The position numbers were made by a program, and so were the translations under genes. From Cryobacterium sp. (GTDB lineage: Bacteria > Actinomycetota > Actinomycetes > Actinomycetales > Microbacteriaceae), in contig JAHBSW010000025.1 in NCBI GenBank assembly GCA_019638935.1, positions 1-33,723 on the forward strand: a stretch of DNA of 33,723 nucleotides, given 5' to 3'. Shown here in pieces: positions 1 to 7,683 of the stretch. The notes under the pieces were generated by a model. The model ran no database searches and was not told the DNA's origin. It saw nothing but the letters and a program-made list of their open reading frames with translations. The stretch's first letter is position 1. Each line of letters starts with the position of its first letter.

Positions 1-1
1 C

Positions 2-3000
2 GGCACCTACGGGGCGCTGAACCGCTACACGCTGCGCCCCACCGGGCGCACGAACGAGGACGGCGAGGAGACCTTCGCCCGCATCGTGCCGACCGCGATC
101 CGCCTGCTGCGCTCCGATCCGTTCGGCCCCCTGGTGCTCGCACTCGAACAGTTCGATGACGAGGATCAGTCCGCATCGCCCGCTGCAATCATGAGCCACC
201 GCGTGGTGGTGCCGCGAGCCGAAGTACAAGGCGTAGACAGCCCCGCCGATGCCATCGCCGTCAGCCTCGACCGAACCGGCGGGATCGACCTCCCCCTCAT
301 CGCCGACCTGCTCGGCATGAGCGATCACGACGCCCGCGAGGCGCTGGGAAACCTCGTGTTCGCCGACCCGACGACCGACCAGCTCATCCACGCCCCCGAG
401 TACCTGTCCGGCGATGTGCGGGTCAAGCTCGAAGCCGCCCGCCTGCGCGCGGAGCAAGACCCGGAGTTCCAGATCAACGTGGACGCGCTGGCCGAGGCAC
501 TGCCCGCGCCACTCGGCATCCAGGACATCCACGCGAAGCTCGGTGCGGTATGGATCAGCGCCGACGTGCACGAACGGTTCCTGCGGAGCATCCTGCGCGC
601 CGAAGACGTGCGCGTCGAGAACCCGCTGCCGGGCATGTGGGAGATCCGCGGCGGACGGCAGGGCCTGCTCTCCACCTCGGAGTGGGGCACACCGCGCCGC
701 CCCGCGCCGGACATCGCCCAGGCCGTCATGGAGCAGCGGACGATGCTCGTCTACGACGAGGAGAAGGACATCGACGGCAAGGTGCGCCGCGTGCTCAACC
801 CCGTCGAAACCGCCGCCGCTCAGGAGAAGGCGGACGCACTCCAGGAGCGGTTCAGCGATTGGGTGTGGGAAGACCCGGCTCGCGCGCAGGCACTCGTAGA
901 CGAGTACAACCGGCGCTTCAACTCCATCGTGCTCCGCGACTACACCGACGCCGGGGCGTACTTGTCGCTGCCCGGCCTGGCGTCGAACTTCGAGCCACGC
1001 ACGCACCAGCGCGCTGCCGTCGCGCGCATGGTGTCCGAGCCCGCCGCCGGCCTGTTCCACGAGGTCGGTGCGGGCAAGACCGCGGAAATGATCTTGGGCG
1101 CGATGGAGATGCGCCGGATGGGGCTCATCAGCAAGCCCGTCGTAGTCGTGCCGAATCACATGCTCGAGCAGTTCGGGCGCGAGTGGCTCCAGATCTACCC
1201 GCGCGCCCGCGTGCTCGCGGCGTCGAGCCTCGACCTCACGGCAGACAAGCGGCGGCTGTTCGTCGCCCGCGCTGCCGCGAACGAGTGGGACGCGATCATC
1301 CTCACGCAGGGGGCGTTCGCCAAGATCCCGCTGCGCGCCGAGACGCAGCAGGAGTACATCCGCGGGCAGGTAGACGACGTGCGGCGAGTGCTGGGCGAGG
1401 CGACCGGCGAGCAGCGGATGAGCGTCAAGCGCATCCAGCGGAAGCTCCTGGCGATGGAGAACAAGCTCAAGGATCGGCTCGACTCCGACCGCGACCGCGG
1501 CGTCTGCTTCGAGGACACCGGCATTGATTACGTCATCGTCGACGAGATGCATATGTACAAGAATCTCGCCACCGAGTCGAACATCAGGGACGCGGCCATC
1601 GAGGGCTCGGATCGCGCGAGCGACCTGCACATGAAGCTCGAATACCTCCGCTCCGCGGGGCGCGAGCGGGTCGTGACCGCCGCGACCGCGACGCCCATCT
1701 CGAACTCGATCACCGAAACCTATGTCATGCAGCGATACCTGCGGCCCGACGTGCTGGAGTCGGCGGGTGTCGGCGCGTTCGATGCGTGGGCGGCAACGTT
1801 CGGCGAGCTGGTCACGCAGATGGAGATCTCGCCGACGGGCAGCACGTTCCGCATGAAGACCCGCTTCGCCCGGTTCCAGAACGGGCAGGAGCTGCTGCGG
1901 ATGTGGTCGGTGTTCGCCGACGTGAAGACCGCTGAAGACCTCGACCTGCCCGTGCCCGCGCTCGTGCAGCGCGACGACGGCAGCCGCGCGCCCTCCACCG
2001 TGCCGGTGCAGCCGACCGTCGAGCTGGAACAGTACGTCGCATCCCTCGCCGAGCGCGCCGAGAAGGTCGCCACCCGCCAGGTGCGGCCCGACGAAGACAA
2101 CATGCTCCTGATCGCCACCGACGGACGCAAGGCCGCGCTCGACATCCGCATGGTCATCTCCCGCGACCCGTCCGGGCCGAGCAAGGTCGACGTCGCCGCC
2201 GACGCGATCCACCGCATCTGGGAGCGCACCCGCGACAACGAGTACCTCGACACGGTGACCGGGCAACCCTCCACGGTGCGCGGGTCGCTCCAGCTCGTGT
2301 TCTCCGATATCGGCACCCCGAACCAGGACAGGTGGAACGCCTACGACGAGCTGCGGCAGCAGCTCGTGCAGCGCGGCATCCCCGCCGAGCAGGTCAGATA
2401 CATGCACGAGGCGAAGACCGACGTGGAGAAGGCCCGCCTGTTCGCCGCAGCCCGTGCCGGCCACGTCGCCGTGCTCCTCGGATCGACGGAGAAGATGGGT
2501 GTCGGCACGAACGTCCAGGCCCGCGCCATCGCGCTGCACCATCTGGACTGTCCGTGGCGGCCCTCCGACATCGCGCAGCGCGACGGTCGCATCATGCGGC
2601 AGGGCAACCAGAACGAGGAAGTGGCGATCGTCCGCTACGTCACCGAGCGTTCCTTCGACTCCTACATGTGGCAGACCGTCGAGCGGAAGGCCGCGTCGTT
2701 CGCGCAGCTCCTGCGCGGCAAGATCAACGCCCGAGAGATCGAGGAGATCGACACCTCCGCGTTGTCCGCAGCAGAGGCCAAGGCAATCGCCTCCGGCAAT
2801 CCGCTCCTGCTGGAGCACTCCGTCATCCTCAACGAGGTGAACCGGCTCCGCCGCCTCCAGCGCGCGCACGAGCGCAACGAGGACATGCTCGTCCACACCG
2901 GAAACCGCGCCCGGTCAGCCGCCGAGCGCGCCGCCGCGGACATTCGCGGGCTGGAAGCCGCTGCCCCGCGGATGATCGACACGAGCGGCGACAGGTTCCG

Positions 3001-3637
3001 CATCACGCTCGGCGCGCGCGACTACGACTCCCGCTCCGAAGCCGCCCACGCCCTCGCCGCATGGATGGGCGACTCCGGGCTGAAGTGGCTGCCGCGGTAC
3101 GGGCACAAGGACTTCGGGATCATCGGCCGCATCTCAGGCTTCGACATCCACGTCGAGGCCCGCTCCGGGCTCGCCGCCCTCGATGTGACCCTCTCCCTGC
3201 CCGAGGTGCCCCGCTCGGGATTCACGCTGCCGAAGGAGTCATTCCTTGAAGCCGGGCTCGGGCTCGTGCAGCGCATCGAGAACCGCGTCAGCGGCATCCC
3301 CTCCCTTCTCGACCAGGCCCGCGAAGACCTGGAAGAAGCCGAGCAGACCGTCGCCGACACCCAGCAGCGCCTCGGCCAGCCCTTCCGCCACGCACAGACC
3401 CTCGCCGACGCCGAGGAAGACCTCGCCCGCGTCGAGTCCCAGCTCGCCGCGATGCAGGACGAGCCCCGCCCCGAGCCTGACTCACTCGAGTCAGAGCGCG
3501 TCGAGCTAACCATCGAGGCTGTGCGCGGCTACCAGCCGAACCTGGGGTCGCGGGAGGGAGCCGTCACGGTGACGGTCGAACCGTTCGACTCCAGCGATCC
3601 GACGCGACAACCCCCGAGCAGTACGCCGTCCCTGTAG
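2..3637 (+). CDS. Large SNF2-like DEAD/DEAH helicase, C-terminal part (DarB / methylase-helicase class), 5' truncated by window
   Basis: The frame is open from base 2, with residues GTYGALNRYTLRPTGR before the first GTG (86), so the gene starts upstream and the GTG is not a real start. About 1,211 residues are visible. Helicase motifs are clear: Walker A (HEVGAGKT, near 1060-1085), a DEMH box (1541-1552), a motif III-like TATPISNS (about 1682-1710), and motifs V/VI with GVGTNVQA followed by QRDGRIMRQGNQ (about 2500-2615). A coiled-coil-rich tail follows. In the known family (COG4646-type proteins of plasmids, ICEs and phages, including P1 DarB) an adenine-methylase domain often precedes this helicase; that part is not visible. 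A role in protecting or processing transferred DNA is inferred. The C-terminus carries a motif shared with the DprA-like protein downstream (see 3503-3559). The gene ends 87 bp before the DprA-like start, with no other gene between. Confidence 0.85.
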   Translation, partial: GTYGALNRYTLRPTGRTNEDGEETFARIVPTAIRLLRSDPFGPLVLALEQFDDEDQSASPAAIMSHRVVVPRAEVQGVDSPADAIAVSLDRTGGIDLPLIADLLGMSDHDAREALGNLVFADPTTDQLIHAPEYLSGDVRVKLEAARLRAEQDPEFQINVDALAEALPAPLGIQDIHAKLGAVWISADVHERFLRSILRAEDVRVENPLPGMWEIRGGRQGLLSTSEWGTPRRPAPDIAQAVMEQRTMLVYDEEKDIDGKVRRVLNPVETAAAQEKADALQERFSDWVWEDPARAQALVDEYNRRFNSIVLRDYTDAGAYLSLPGLASNFEPRTHQRAAVARMVSEPAAGLFHEVGAGKTAEMILGAMEMRRMGLISKPVVVVPNHMLEQFGREWLQIYPRARVLAASSLDLTADKRRLFVARAAANEWDAIILTQGAFAKIPLRAETQQEYIRGQVDDVRRVLGEATGEQRMSVKRIQRKLLAMENKLKDRLDSDRDRGVCFEDTGIDYVIVDEMHMYKNLATESNIRDAAIEGSDRASDLHMKLEYLRSAGRERVVTAATATPISNSITETYVMQRYLRPDVLESAGVGAFDAWAATFGELVTQMEISPTGSTFRMKTRFARFQNGQELLRMWSVFADVKTAEDLDLPVPALVQRDDGSRAPSTVPVQPTVELEQYVASLAERAEKVATRQVRPDEDNMLLIATDGRKAALDIRMVISRDPSGPSKVDVAADAIHRIWERTRDNEYLDTVTGQPSTVRGSLQLVFSDIGTPNQDRWNAYDELRQQLVQRGIPAEQVRYMHEAKTDVEKARLFAAARAGHVAVLLGSTEKMGVGTNVQARAIALHHLDCPWRPSDIAQRDGRIMRQGNQNEEVAIVRYVTERSFDSYMWQTVERKAASFAQLLRGKINAREIEEIDTSALSAAEAKAIASGNPLLLEHSVILNEVNRLRRLQRAHERNEDMLVHTGNRARSAAERAAADIRGLEAAAPRMIDTSGDRFRITLGARDYDSRSEAAHALAAWMGDSGLKWLPRYGHKDFGIIGRISGFDIHVEARSGLAALDVTLSLPEVPRSGFTLPKESFLEAGLGLVQRIENRVSGIPSLLDQAREDLEEAEQTVADTQQRLGQPFRHAQTLADAEEDLARVESQLAAMQDEPRPEPDSLESERVELTIEAVRGYQPNLGSREGAVTVTVEPFDSSDPTRQPPSSTPSL
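3503..3559 (+). repeat. Shared C-terminal motif, copy 1 (in helicase)
   Basis: The segment encodes ELTIEAVRGYQPNLGSREG, 26 residues before the end of the helicase. Copy 2 lies near the end of the DprA-like protein (4682-4738). By my alignment 15 of 19 residues and 47 of 57 bases are identical, and similarity stops on both sides. Several differences are amino-acid changing, so this is not a very recent duplication. Confidence 0.85.
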
Positions 3638-3650
3638 CCGCCACTGCCGA

Positions 3651-3700
3651 GCCGCCTCCGGGCGGCACCACGGGTGCACCTCTCTCGTGAGGCCAGGTGC
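3651..3700 (+). other. Two consecutive hairpins between helicase and DprA-like gene
   Basis: The first stem is GCCGCC/GGCGGC with loop TCCG (3651-3666). The second is GCACCT/AGGTGC (3676-3681 with 3695-3700), with a nested CTC/GAG pair. The second hairpin ends about 9 bases before the ribosome binding site of the next gene. There is no T-tract, so the pair could be a weak terminator, an mRNA processing site or a translational control element. Function is inferred only from position. Confidence 0.35.
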
Positions 3701-3724
3701 CTGGACAGCGGAGAGGACGCGAAC

Positions 3725-4819
3725 ATGGAGACGATCGAATCGCTCACCACCAATGAGCGGAGCGCCAGGATCGCGCTCGCCATCGCCTTCGAGCCGGGCG
3801 AGGCCACCACCGCCGCGGTGATAGCCGCGGTCGGGGCCCAGGAGACACTTCGCCTCCTCACCTCGACCGAGCCTGTCCCCGGCGTCGATACGGAGGCTGC
3901 CGCGCTCTGGCGAGACCTCGCCGCTCCCCGGCTCAGGCCCCAGGCGTTCCAGCAGGTCATCGACGCAACCCAGCGTCACCGCCTGCACGTCTCGATCCCC
4001 GGCGATCCCGAGTGGCCCGAGGGCTTCGCCATCGGCGGCGTCACCCCGCCGCTGGCGCTGTGGGTGCTCGGTGAGGTCGACACCCTCCGAACCCCCGTCC
4101 AGCGGCTCGTCACGCTCACGGGATCTCGCGCCGCGTCGAGCTACGGCGAGTTCGTCGCCGCCGAGCTTGCGACCGGAGCCGCTGAGCGCGGCGGCATCGT
4201 CGTCGGTGGAGGCGCCTACGGCGTCGAGGCCGCCGCCCACCGGGGCGCGCTCAACGCGGGCGGTAAGACCATCGCCGTCCTCGCTGGCGGCCTGGACAGG
4301 CCCTACCCGGCGGGCAATCAGCAGCTGTTCGAGCGCATCGCCGCGAACGGCGCTCTGCTCAGCGAGATCCCGCCCGGATGCGCGCCGACCAGGCTGCGCT
4401 TCGTGCAGCGCGCACGGCTACTCGCCGCACTCTCGGACACGAGCGTCATCGTCGAGGCAGGCGTCCGCTCTGGCTCGCTCCTGGTCGCCGCTCGCGCCGC
4501 CACCTTCGGCCGCGATGTCGGGGCTGTGCCTGGCCCGATCACGAGCGCCACCAGCTCAGGCCCACACGAACTGCTGTGCAGCGGGACAGCGCGGATCGTC
4601 ACCGGAGCCCACGACATCCAGATGCCGGAACCCCCGGCCTCCGACGGCCTGAACGCACCCGGCGTCCAGACAAGCTGCACCGAGCTGACCGTCGAGACCG
4701 TGCGCACCTACGAGCCGAACCTGGGCTCGCGAGAGGGCACGGCACGGGAAGACGACTCCCCCGCCTTCGTCGCCGCGACGCCCGCGGCCACGCTGTCGGG
4801 CAACGCCCCGCGGCTGTAG
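3725..4819 (+). CDS. dprA: DprA/Smf-like DNA-processing protein encoded by the mobile element
   Basis: The start ATG at 3725 is chosen because GGAGAGGA lies 7 bases upstream; in-frame codons upstream to 3674 lack such a site. The 364-residue product has the DprA/Smf Rossmann-fold signature: TGSRAASSYG, then GGGAYGVEAAAHRGAL, AVLAGGLDRPYPAGN, LLSEIPPG and RFVQRARLLAALSD, then SGSLLVAARAA and a VPGP segment. In competent bacteria DprA binds ssDNA and loads RecA; in mobile elements such a protein could protect or convert incoming single strands, which is inference. The N-terminal helical part resembles actinobacterial DprA. The last roughly 45 residues are extra and carry the motif shared with the upstream helicase. 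It is probably cotranscribed with the helicase. Its stop faces the PIN gene stop with one base between. The chromosomal dprA would be expected elsewhere, so this is likely an element-borne paralogue. Confidence 0.85.
   Translation: METIESLTTNERSARIALAIAFEPGEATTAAVIAAVGAQETLRLLTSTEPVPGVDTEAAALWRDLAAPRLRPQAFQQVIDATQRHRLHVSIPGDPEWPEGFAIGGVTPPLALWVLGEVDTLRTPVQRLVTLTGSRAASSYGEFVAAELATGAAERGGIVVGGGAYGVEAAAHRGALNAGGKTIAVLAGGLDRPYPAGNQQLFERIAANGALLSEIPPGCAPTRLRFVQRARLLAALSDTSVIVEAGVRSGSLLVAARAATFGRDVGAVPGPITSATSSGPHELLCSGTARIVTGAHDIQMPEPPASDGLNAPGVQTSCTELTVETVRTYEPNLGSREGTAREDDSPAFVAATPAATLSGNAPRL
4682..4738 (+). repeat. Shared C-terminal motif, copy 2 (in DprA-like protein)
   Basis: The segment encodes ELTVETVRTYEPNLGSREG, 26 residues before the stop of the DprA-like protein. 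It matches copy 1 in the helicase at the same distance from the C-terminus. The invariant core is PNLGSREG, preceded by ELT.E.VR.Y. Confidence 0.85.
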
Positions 4820-4820
4820 C

Positions 4821-5501
4821 TCAGCGGCACTCCGGGCCGAGCCCGTCGATGACCGTGGCCGGATCCGCGACGATCCGCTCGCAGCGCAGGCAGCGCGTGC
4901 CGCGGAAGATCACCTCCGGCTCGCCGTGGATGCCGCGCTCGGGCTCGACCTCGTAGAGGTCAGCGTGTGTGGCGAATAGGCGCGGGTGGTTCTTGGCGAT
5001 GGCGGCATGGAACTGCGCGGGCGTCGTCGGTGGACTCACCTGGAGTTCCACGAATCGCCGGATGACAAAGGTGTACGCCGCGCGCGTCAGACGCTCCGCA
5101 AGGAACAGGTCGGGGTTCACCGCCGAGATGCCGACGCTGGCAAGATCGGCCAGCCCGTAGTCGTCCACATCCTCGGTGACGATGAATCGCGCCCCGGCCG
5201 CTTCCGCGTCGGCAAGGAGTTGGCGGTCCTTGGCGTCCGTGGCCTCGAACCGCCTCGCCACGTTCCCGGTAGGGGTCAACTCGCCGCCGTAGCGCCGCCG
5301 CAAGTCCACGGGCCGGGTCGCGTTCGGGCGCATGTGGCGGGCAGCCTCCGCCTCGGCGGTCGCGCTCCATCCCACGACGAACCCGCTGCGGCTCGCGCCG
5401 ACCATCAACAGGGTGCGTGTGACGGGCTTGGCTACGACATTCGCATCGAGGAAGACGAAGGTCACGTCACCGGGTGCCGAAAAGGTCTTCCCGGAGGTCA
5501 T
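4821..5501 (-). CDS. PIN-domain protein (putative toxin RNase) with C-terminal DUF6011-like zinc knuckle
   Basis: The 226-residue product begins with a PIN-type strand and acid, VFLDANV (Asp19). It continues with DAKDRQLLADA and IVTEDVDDYG, the acidic positions expected for the metal site of PIN ribonucleases. The C-terminal end reads TRCLRCERIVADP....GLGPECR. This C-x2-C...GxGPxC pattern resembles the small DUF6011 zinc-binding module and is not a usual part of VapC-type toxins. The ATG at 5501 overlaps the upstream HTH gene by 35 bp. A GTG at 5465, four bases before the end of that gene's stop region and just before the PIN strand, is an equally plausible start. Overlap with a small DNA-binding protein suggests a toxin-antitoxin unit. 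Substrate RNA is unknown. Confidence 0.7.
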   Translation of the reverse strand: MTSGKTFSAPGDVTFVFLDANVVAKPVTRTLLMVGASRSGFVVGWSATAEAEAARHMRPNATRPVDLRRRYGGELTPTGNVARRFEATDAKDRQLLADAEAAGARFIVTEDVDDYGLADLASVGISAVNPDLFLAERLTRAAYTFVIRRFVELQVSPPTTPAQFHAAIAKNHPRLFATHADLYEVEPERGIHGEPEVIFRGTRCLRCERIVADPATVIDGLGPECR

Positions 5502-5838
5502 CGCGCACCAGCTCGATCACGTCGCCCATCGCCTGGTCCCACCACCGCTGGTATTCCTCGTAGGGGATGCGGTTGCGGTTGCCGACCTTGACGGCGTGAA
5601 TCTCCCCCGCCTTGATCTTGCGAGAGATAGTGGAGCGCGACACCCCGGTCAGCGATGCGACCTGCTCCGGGGTGAGCATCCGCTGCTTCGCCGTCAACGT
5701 GACGGTCTCGCCCTCGGAGGCCGCGCGCTGGACGTACTCCGCCACCTTCTCCAACCAGGCGGGGAGCTCCGAAGTCTCCCGCGCGCTGGCGCGCACGTCC
5801 TCGGGGTCGATCGTCAAGGGTGCCGGGGTCATGCTCAC
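5467..5838 (-). CDS. HTH/excisionase-family protein, probable antitoxin of the PIN protein
   Basis: The 123-residue protein has a helix-turn-helix of the MerR/excisionase (HTH_17) type in its second half: LTPEQVASLTGVSRSTISRK, followed by the typical GEIHAVKVGNRNRIPYEEY wing. The start is GTG at 5838, supported by GGAGG (5845-5849) six bases upstream; an ATG two codons later is the alternative. The C-terminal helix (WDQAMGDVIELVRDDLRED) would be the natural toxin-binding part. The gene overlaps the PIN gene and lies 69 bp after the integrase stop on the same strand. An inverted repeat directly upstream of the ribosome binding site could be its own operator. HTH proteins of this kind paired with PIN proteins are common in Actinobacteria. 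The pairing here is inferred from overlap, not from a named family match. Confidence 0.7.
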   Translation of the reverse strand: MSMTPAPLTIDPEDVRASARETSELPAWLEKVAEYVQRAASEGETVTLTAKQRMLTPEQVASLTGVSRSTISRKIKAGEIHAVKVGNRNRIPYEEYQRWWDQAMGDVIELVRDDLREDLFGTR

Positions 5839-5852
5839 ATCCTACCTCCACC

Positions 5853-5880
5853 TGCACAGTCAGCGAAGCGTATCTGTGCA
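5853..5880 (-). promoter_or_regulatory. Inverted repeat upstream of the HTH/PIN pair, candidate operator
   Basis: A perfect 7-bp inverted repeat, TGCACAG / CTGTGCA (5853-5859 and 5874-5880), lies just upstream of the GGAGG site of the HTH gene. The two arms are 21 bp apart centre to centre, about two helical turns, which suits a dimeric HTH protein. Autoregulation is inferred. As RNA it could also form a hairpin. Confidence 0.4.
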
Positions 5881-5907
5881 TCATCAGTTCTCCCTCTTCG
5901 CGGCAGT

Positions 5908-7230
5908 TCATGCGTCGATGCCCGCGAACACCTCGTCGAGCGCATCGGCCGCGACTTCGACGATGAGATCAGGGCGCTTCGCGTAGTGCCCCTCGGTGAT
6001 CGCCGCGTCACTGTGCCCGAGCAGATCGCGTGCGACCTCGACGCCGGCCGTGTCCGATACCGCCGCAGCGACGGCCTTGCGGAGGCTACGGAAGGTGAGG
6101 TGCTCGGCATCGACCCCGATAGCCAGCAGCTCCGGCTCGAACTCGCGGCGGAACATCCGCAACAGTTCGCCGACCGCGCTGGGATCGCGCGGACGGCCGC
6201 GCTCGGTAGTGAACAGGACGTCGTCTGGATTCCGTTCGGGATCGGGAACGTGGCTCGCCACGAGTTCACTCAGAACCTTGGCTGCGAACTTCGGAACGCG
6301 AACCCAACGCTTCTGCCGCTCCGCCTTGGGCGAGTCCTGACGGAACAGACCGCGGGACTTCGTGCGAACCATCGTCCCGCCCACCCAGACGAGTGCCTCC
6401 ATCGTCAGGCTTCCGTCCGGCTGCTCCACCGCCTCGAACCGCACGTCCTGGAACCGGATCGCAATCGGCTCCGCGGTCCTCTCGGAGGTGCCGAGCGTGA
6501 TGAGGATGTAGTCGGCGAGCAGCTTGTAGTTGGGCCGACGGCCCACCGGATAGCGCGTCCGATGCCGCTCCGGCCACACGTCGCGGATGAGATGGAGGAC
6601 GTACTTTACCTGCACCGCGTCGAGTTCGAAGTACACCGTGTCCGGCTCATCCGCTCGCCTGGTCGCACGGATCGGGTTCGCCACAACGACCGCTCCATAC
6701 CGCGTCTGCTGGATCGACCCGGCAGCCGAGAAGTGCCCTTGCTGGATCGCCCAGTCGAACATGAGCGACATCACGTTCCGCACCTTGTTCGCGGTCGTCA
6801 CCGACTTCTCTCGTGCGATGTCCATGAGCAGACCGTCGGCGCGGTCGGCGGTGATGTCGGCAATGGGGATGGCACCGGCACGCGGGATGACATGCGCTCG
6901 GACCACCGATGCGTAGCCATCGACCGTCTGCTCGCGGCGCTGGCGCAGCACCCGTGGATCGTCGTCGTGATACGCCGTCTTCAGCCACGTCGTCGCCAGC
7001 TCTGCGACGGTCATGAACTGCGTTCGTCGCGCCAGGACTCGACCGACAGCGACATCAGCCGCCTCCTGCAACGCGGCCAGCGCCTCGGCCTCGGTCGCTC
7101 CGCTGCCGCTCGGACGGCGCTCATGCCCGTTGCCGTCATAGACCCGTCCTCGCGCGATGACGAGACCGCTCGGCTCGACGGTGTAGGTCACCTTGCCGAG
7201 TTCGCCGAGTGCGCGCTTCGGCCGCGCCAT
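5908..7230 (-). CDS. int: Tyrosine recombinase (phage/ICE-type integrase)
   Basis: This is a 440-residue site-specific recombinase with an N-terminal arm-binding region, a SAM-like core-binding domain (about 70-165) and a C-terminal catalytic domain. Catalytic residues can be placed: Arg251 in TSERTAEPIAIR, Arg384 in RSLRKAV, His406 in LLGHSDAAIT and nucleophile Tyr416 in GHYAKRP. The conserved His of the HxxR box is an Arg here (RSLR, residue 381), and the position after the second Arg is Lys, as in many actinobacterial integrases. The start ATG overlaps the stop of the upstream excisionase-like gene (TGATG), indicating translational coupling. It should catalyse integration and excision of the element, with the attachment site expected just beyond xis (7455-7759). 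Confidence 0.9.
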   Translation of the reverse strand: MARPKRALGELGKVTYTVEPSGLVIARGRVYDGNGHERRPSGSGATEAEALAALQEAADVAVGRVLARRTQFMTVAELATTWLKTAYHDDDPRVLRQRREQTVDGYASVVRAHVIPRAGAIPIADITADRADGLLMDIAREKSVTTANKVRNVMSLMFDWAIQQGHFSAAGSIQQTRYGAVVVANPIRATRRADEPDTVYFELDAVQVKYVLHLIRDVWPERHRTRYPVGRRPNYKLLADYILITLGTSERTAEPIAIRFQDVRFEAVEQPDGSLTMEALVWVGGTMVRTKSRGLFRQDSPKAERQKRWVRVPKFAAKVLSELVASHVPDPERNPDDVLFTTERGRPRDPSAVGELLRMFRREFEPELLAIGVDAEHLTFRSLRKAVAAAVSDTAGVEVARDLLGHSDAAITEGHYAKRPDLIVEVAADALDEVFAGIDA

Positions 7231-7454
7231 CAGTCGCCCGCCCTGTCCGTCGGGGCCACGATCCGCCCGGCGATGAACGCTTCGACATCCTCATCGCGGT
7301 AGCGGACGTTGTGCGACGAGAGTGCGACGAACGGCAATCCGAGACCTCGGCTGCGCGCACGCTCGGTCCGCCAGTCAGCGAGCGTCCTGATCGGGATGCC
7401 CGTGTACTCTGCAAGCTCCTGCGGAGTCCAGAGGCGGGGGCGGTCGTCGCTCAT
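7230..7454 (-). CDS. xis: Excisionase-like small HTH protein
   Basis: The 74-residue protein MSDDRPRLWTPQELAEYTG... contains an HTH_17-type fold: LWTPQELAEYTGIPIRTLADWR, then a basic loop and VRYRDEDVEAFI. This matches small excisionases or recombination directionality factors. ATG at 7454 is preferred over an in-frame extension to 7574 because the family starts a few residues before the HTH; no strong ribosome binding site is visible. The stop overlaps the integrase start, so xis and int form a coupled pair. Excisionase function is inferred from fold, size and position; it could also regulate the integrase operon. Confidence 0.7.
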   Translation of the reverse strand: MSDDRPRLWTPQELAEYTGIPIRTLADWRTERARSRGLGLPFVALSSHNVRYRDEDVEAFIAGRIVAPTDRAGD

Positions 7455-7581
7455 ACCAATGAGGTAGGCGGCACCACCCGTCGTCCTCCAGCGAACCCCG
7501 TAGGACGGCCAAGAATCCGCAAAACGGACAGGTTCTCGGACAGCGGCAGCAGCGACCCACCCCATGCTTAACATCGCACTT

Positions 7582-7612
7582 CCCTGTATTCACAGGGGAG
7601 TACGATCCTGTG
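7582..7612. repeat. Palindrome CCCTGT-attc-ACAGGG with an extra CCTGTG half-site
   Basis: Arms of 6 bp (7582-7587 and 7592-7597) flank a 4-bp centre. CACAGG (7591-7596) and CCTGTG (7607-7612) form a second inverted pair 16 bp apart. The site lies 128 bp upstream of xis. A role as a protein-binding site for Xis, Int or a repressor is inferred. Confidence 0.45.
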
Positions 7613-7683
7613 GGACACCCTCCGGTTCTCAGATCCTCAAGCCGAGCTCTACTACGGGGTATAGCTCAAGGCTTTGAACCCAT

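Larger units (their letters stand above)
1..7680. mobile_element. Right-hand part of an integrated element (ICE or genomic island), left end outside the window
   Basis: The stretch carries a huge SNF2-like helicase, a DprA-like protein, a PIN/HTH gene pair, a tyrosine integrase and an excisionase-like gene, ending beside the 3' end of the housekeeping gene glnE. An xis-int module at the edge of a cargo block, directly against conserved chromosome, is the usual layout of the end of an integrated element. The right boundary is an estimate: it must fall between the excisionase start (7454) and the glnE stop (7760). No relaxase, FtsK/TraB-like or T4SS gene is visible, so whether it is conjugative, a mobilisable island or a phage-like satellite cannot be told here. 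Confidence 0.75.

Noticed and set aside
2-3637. Calling the first gene a DNA methyltransferase
   Set aside because: Related proteins often have a methylase domain, but no NPPY-type or SAM-binding motif is visible in this part; only the helicase is supported.
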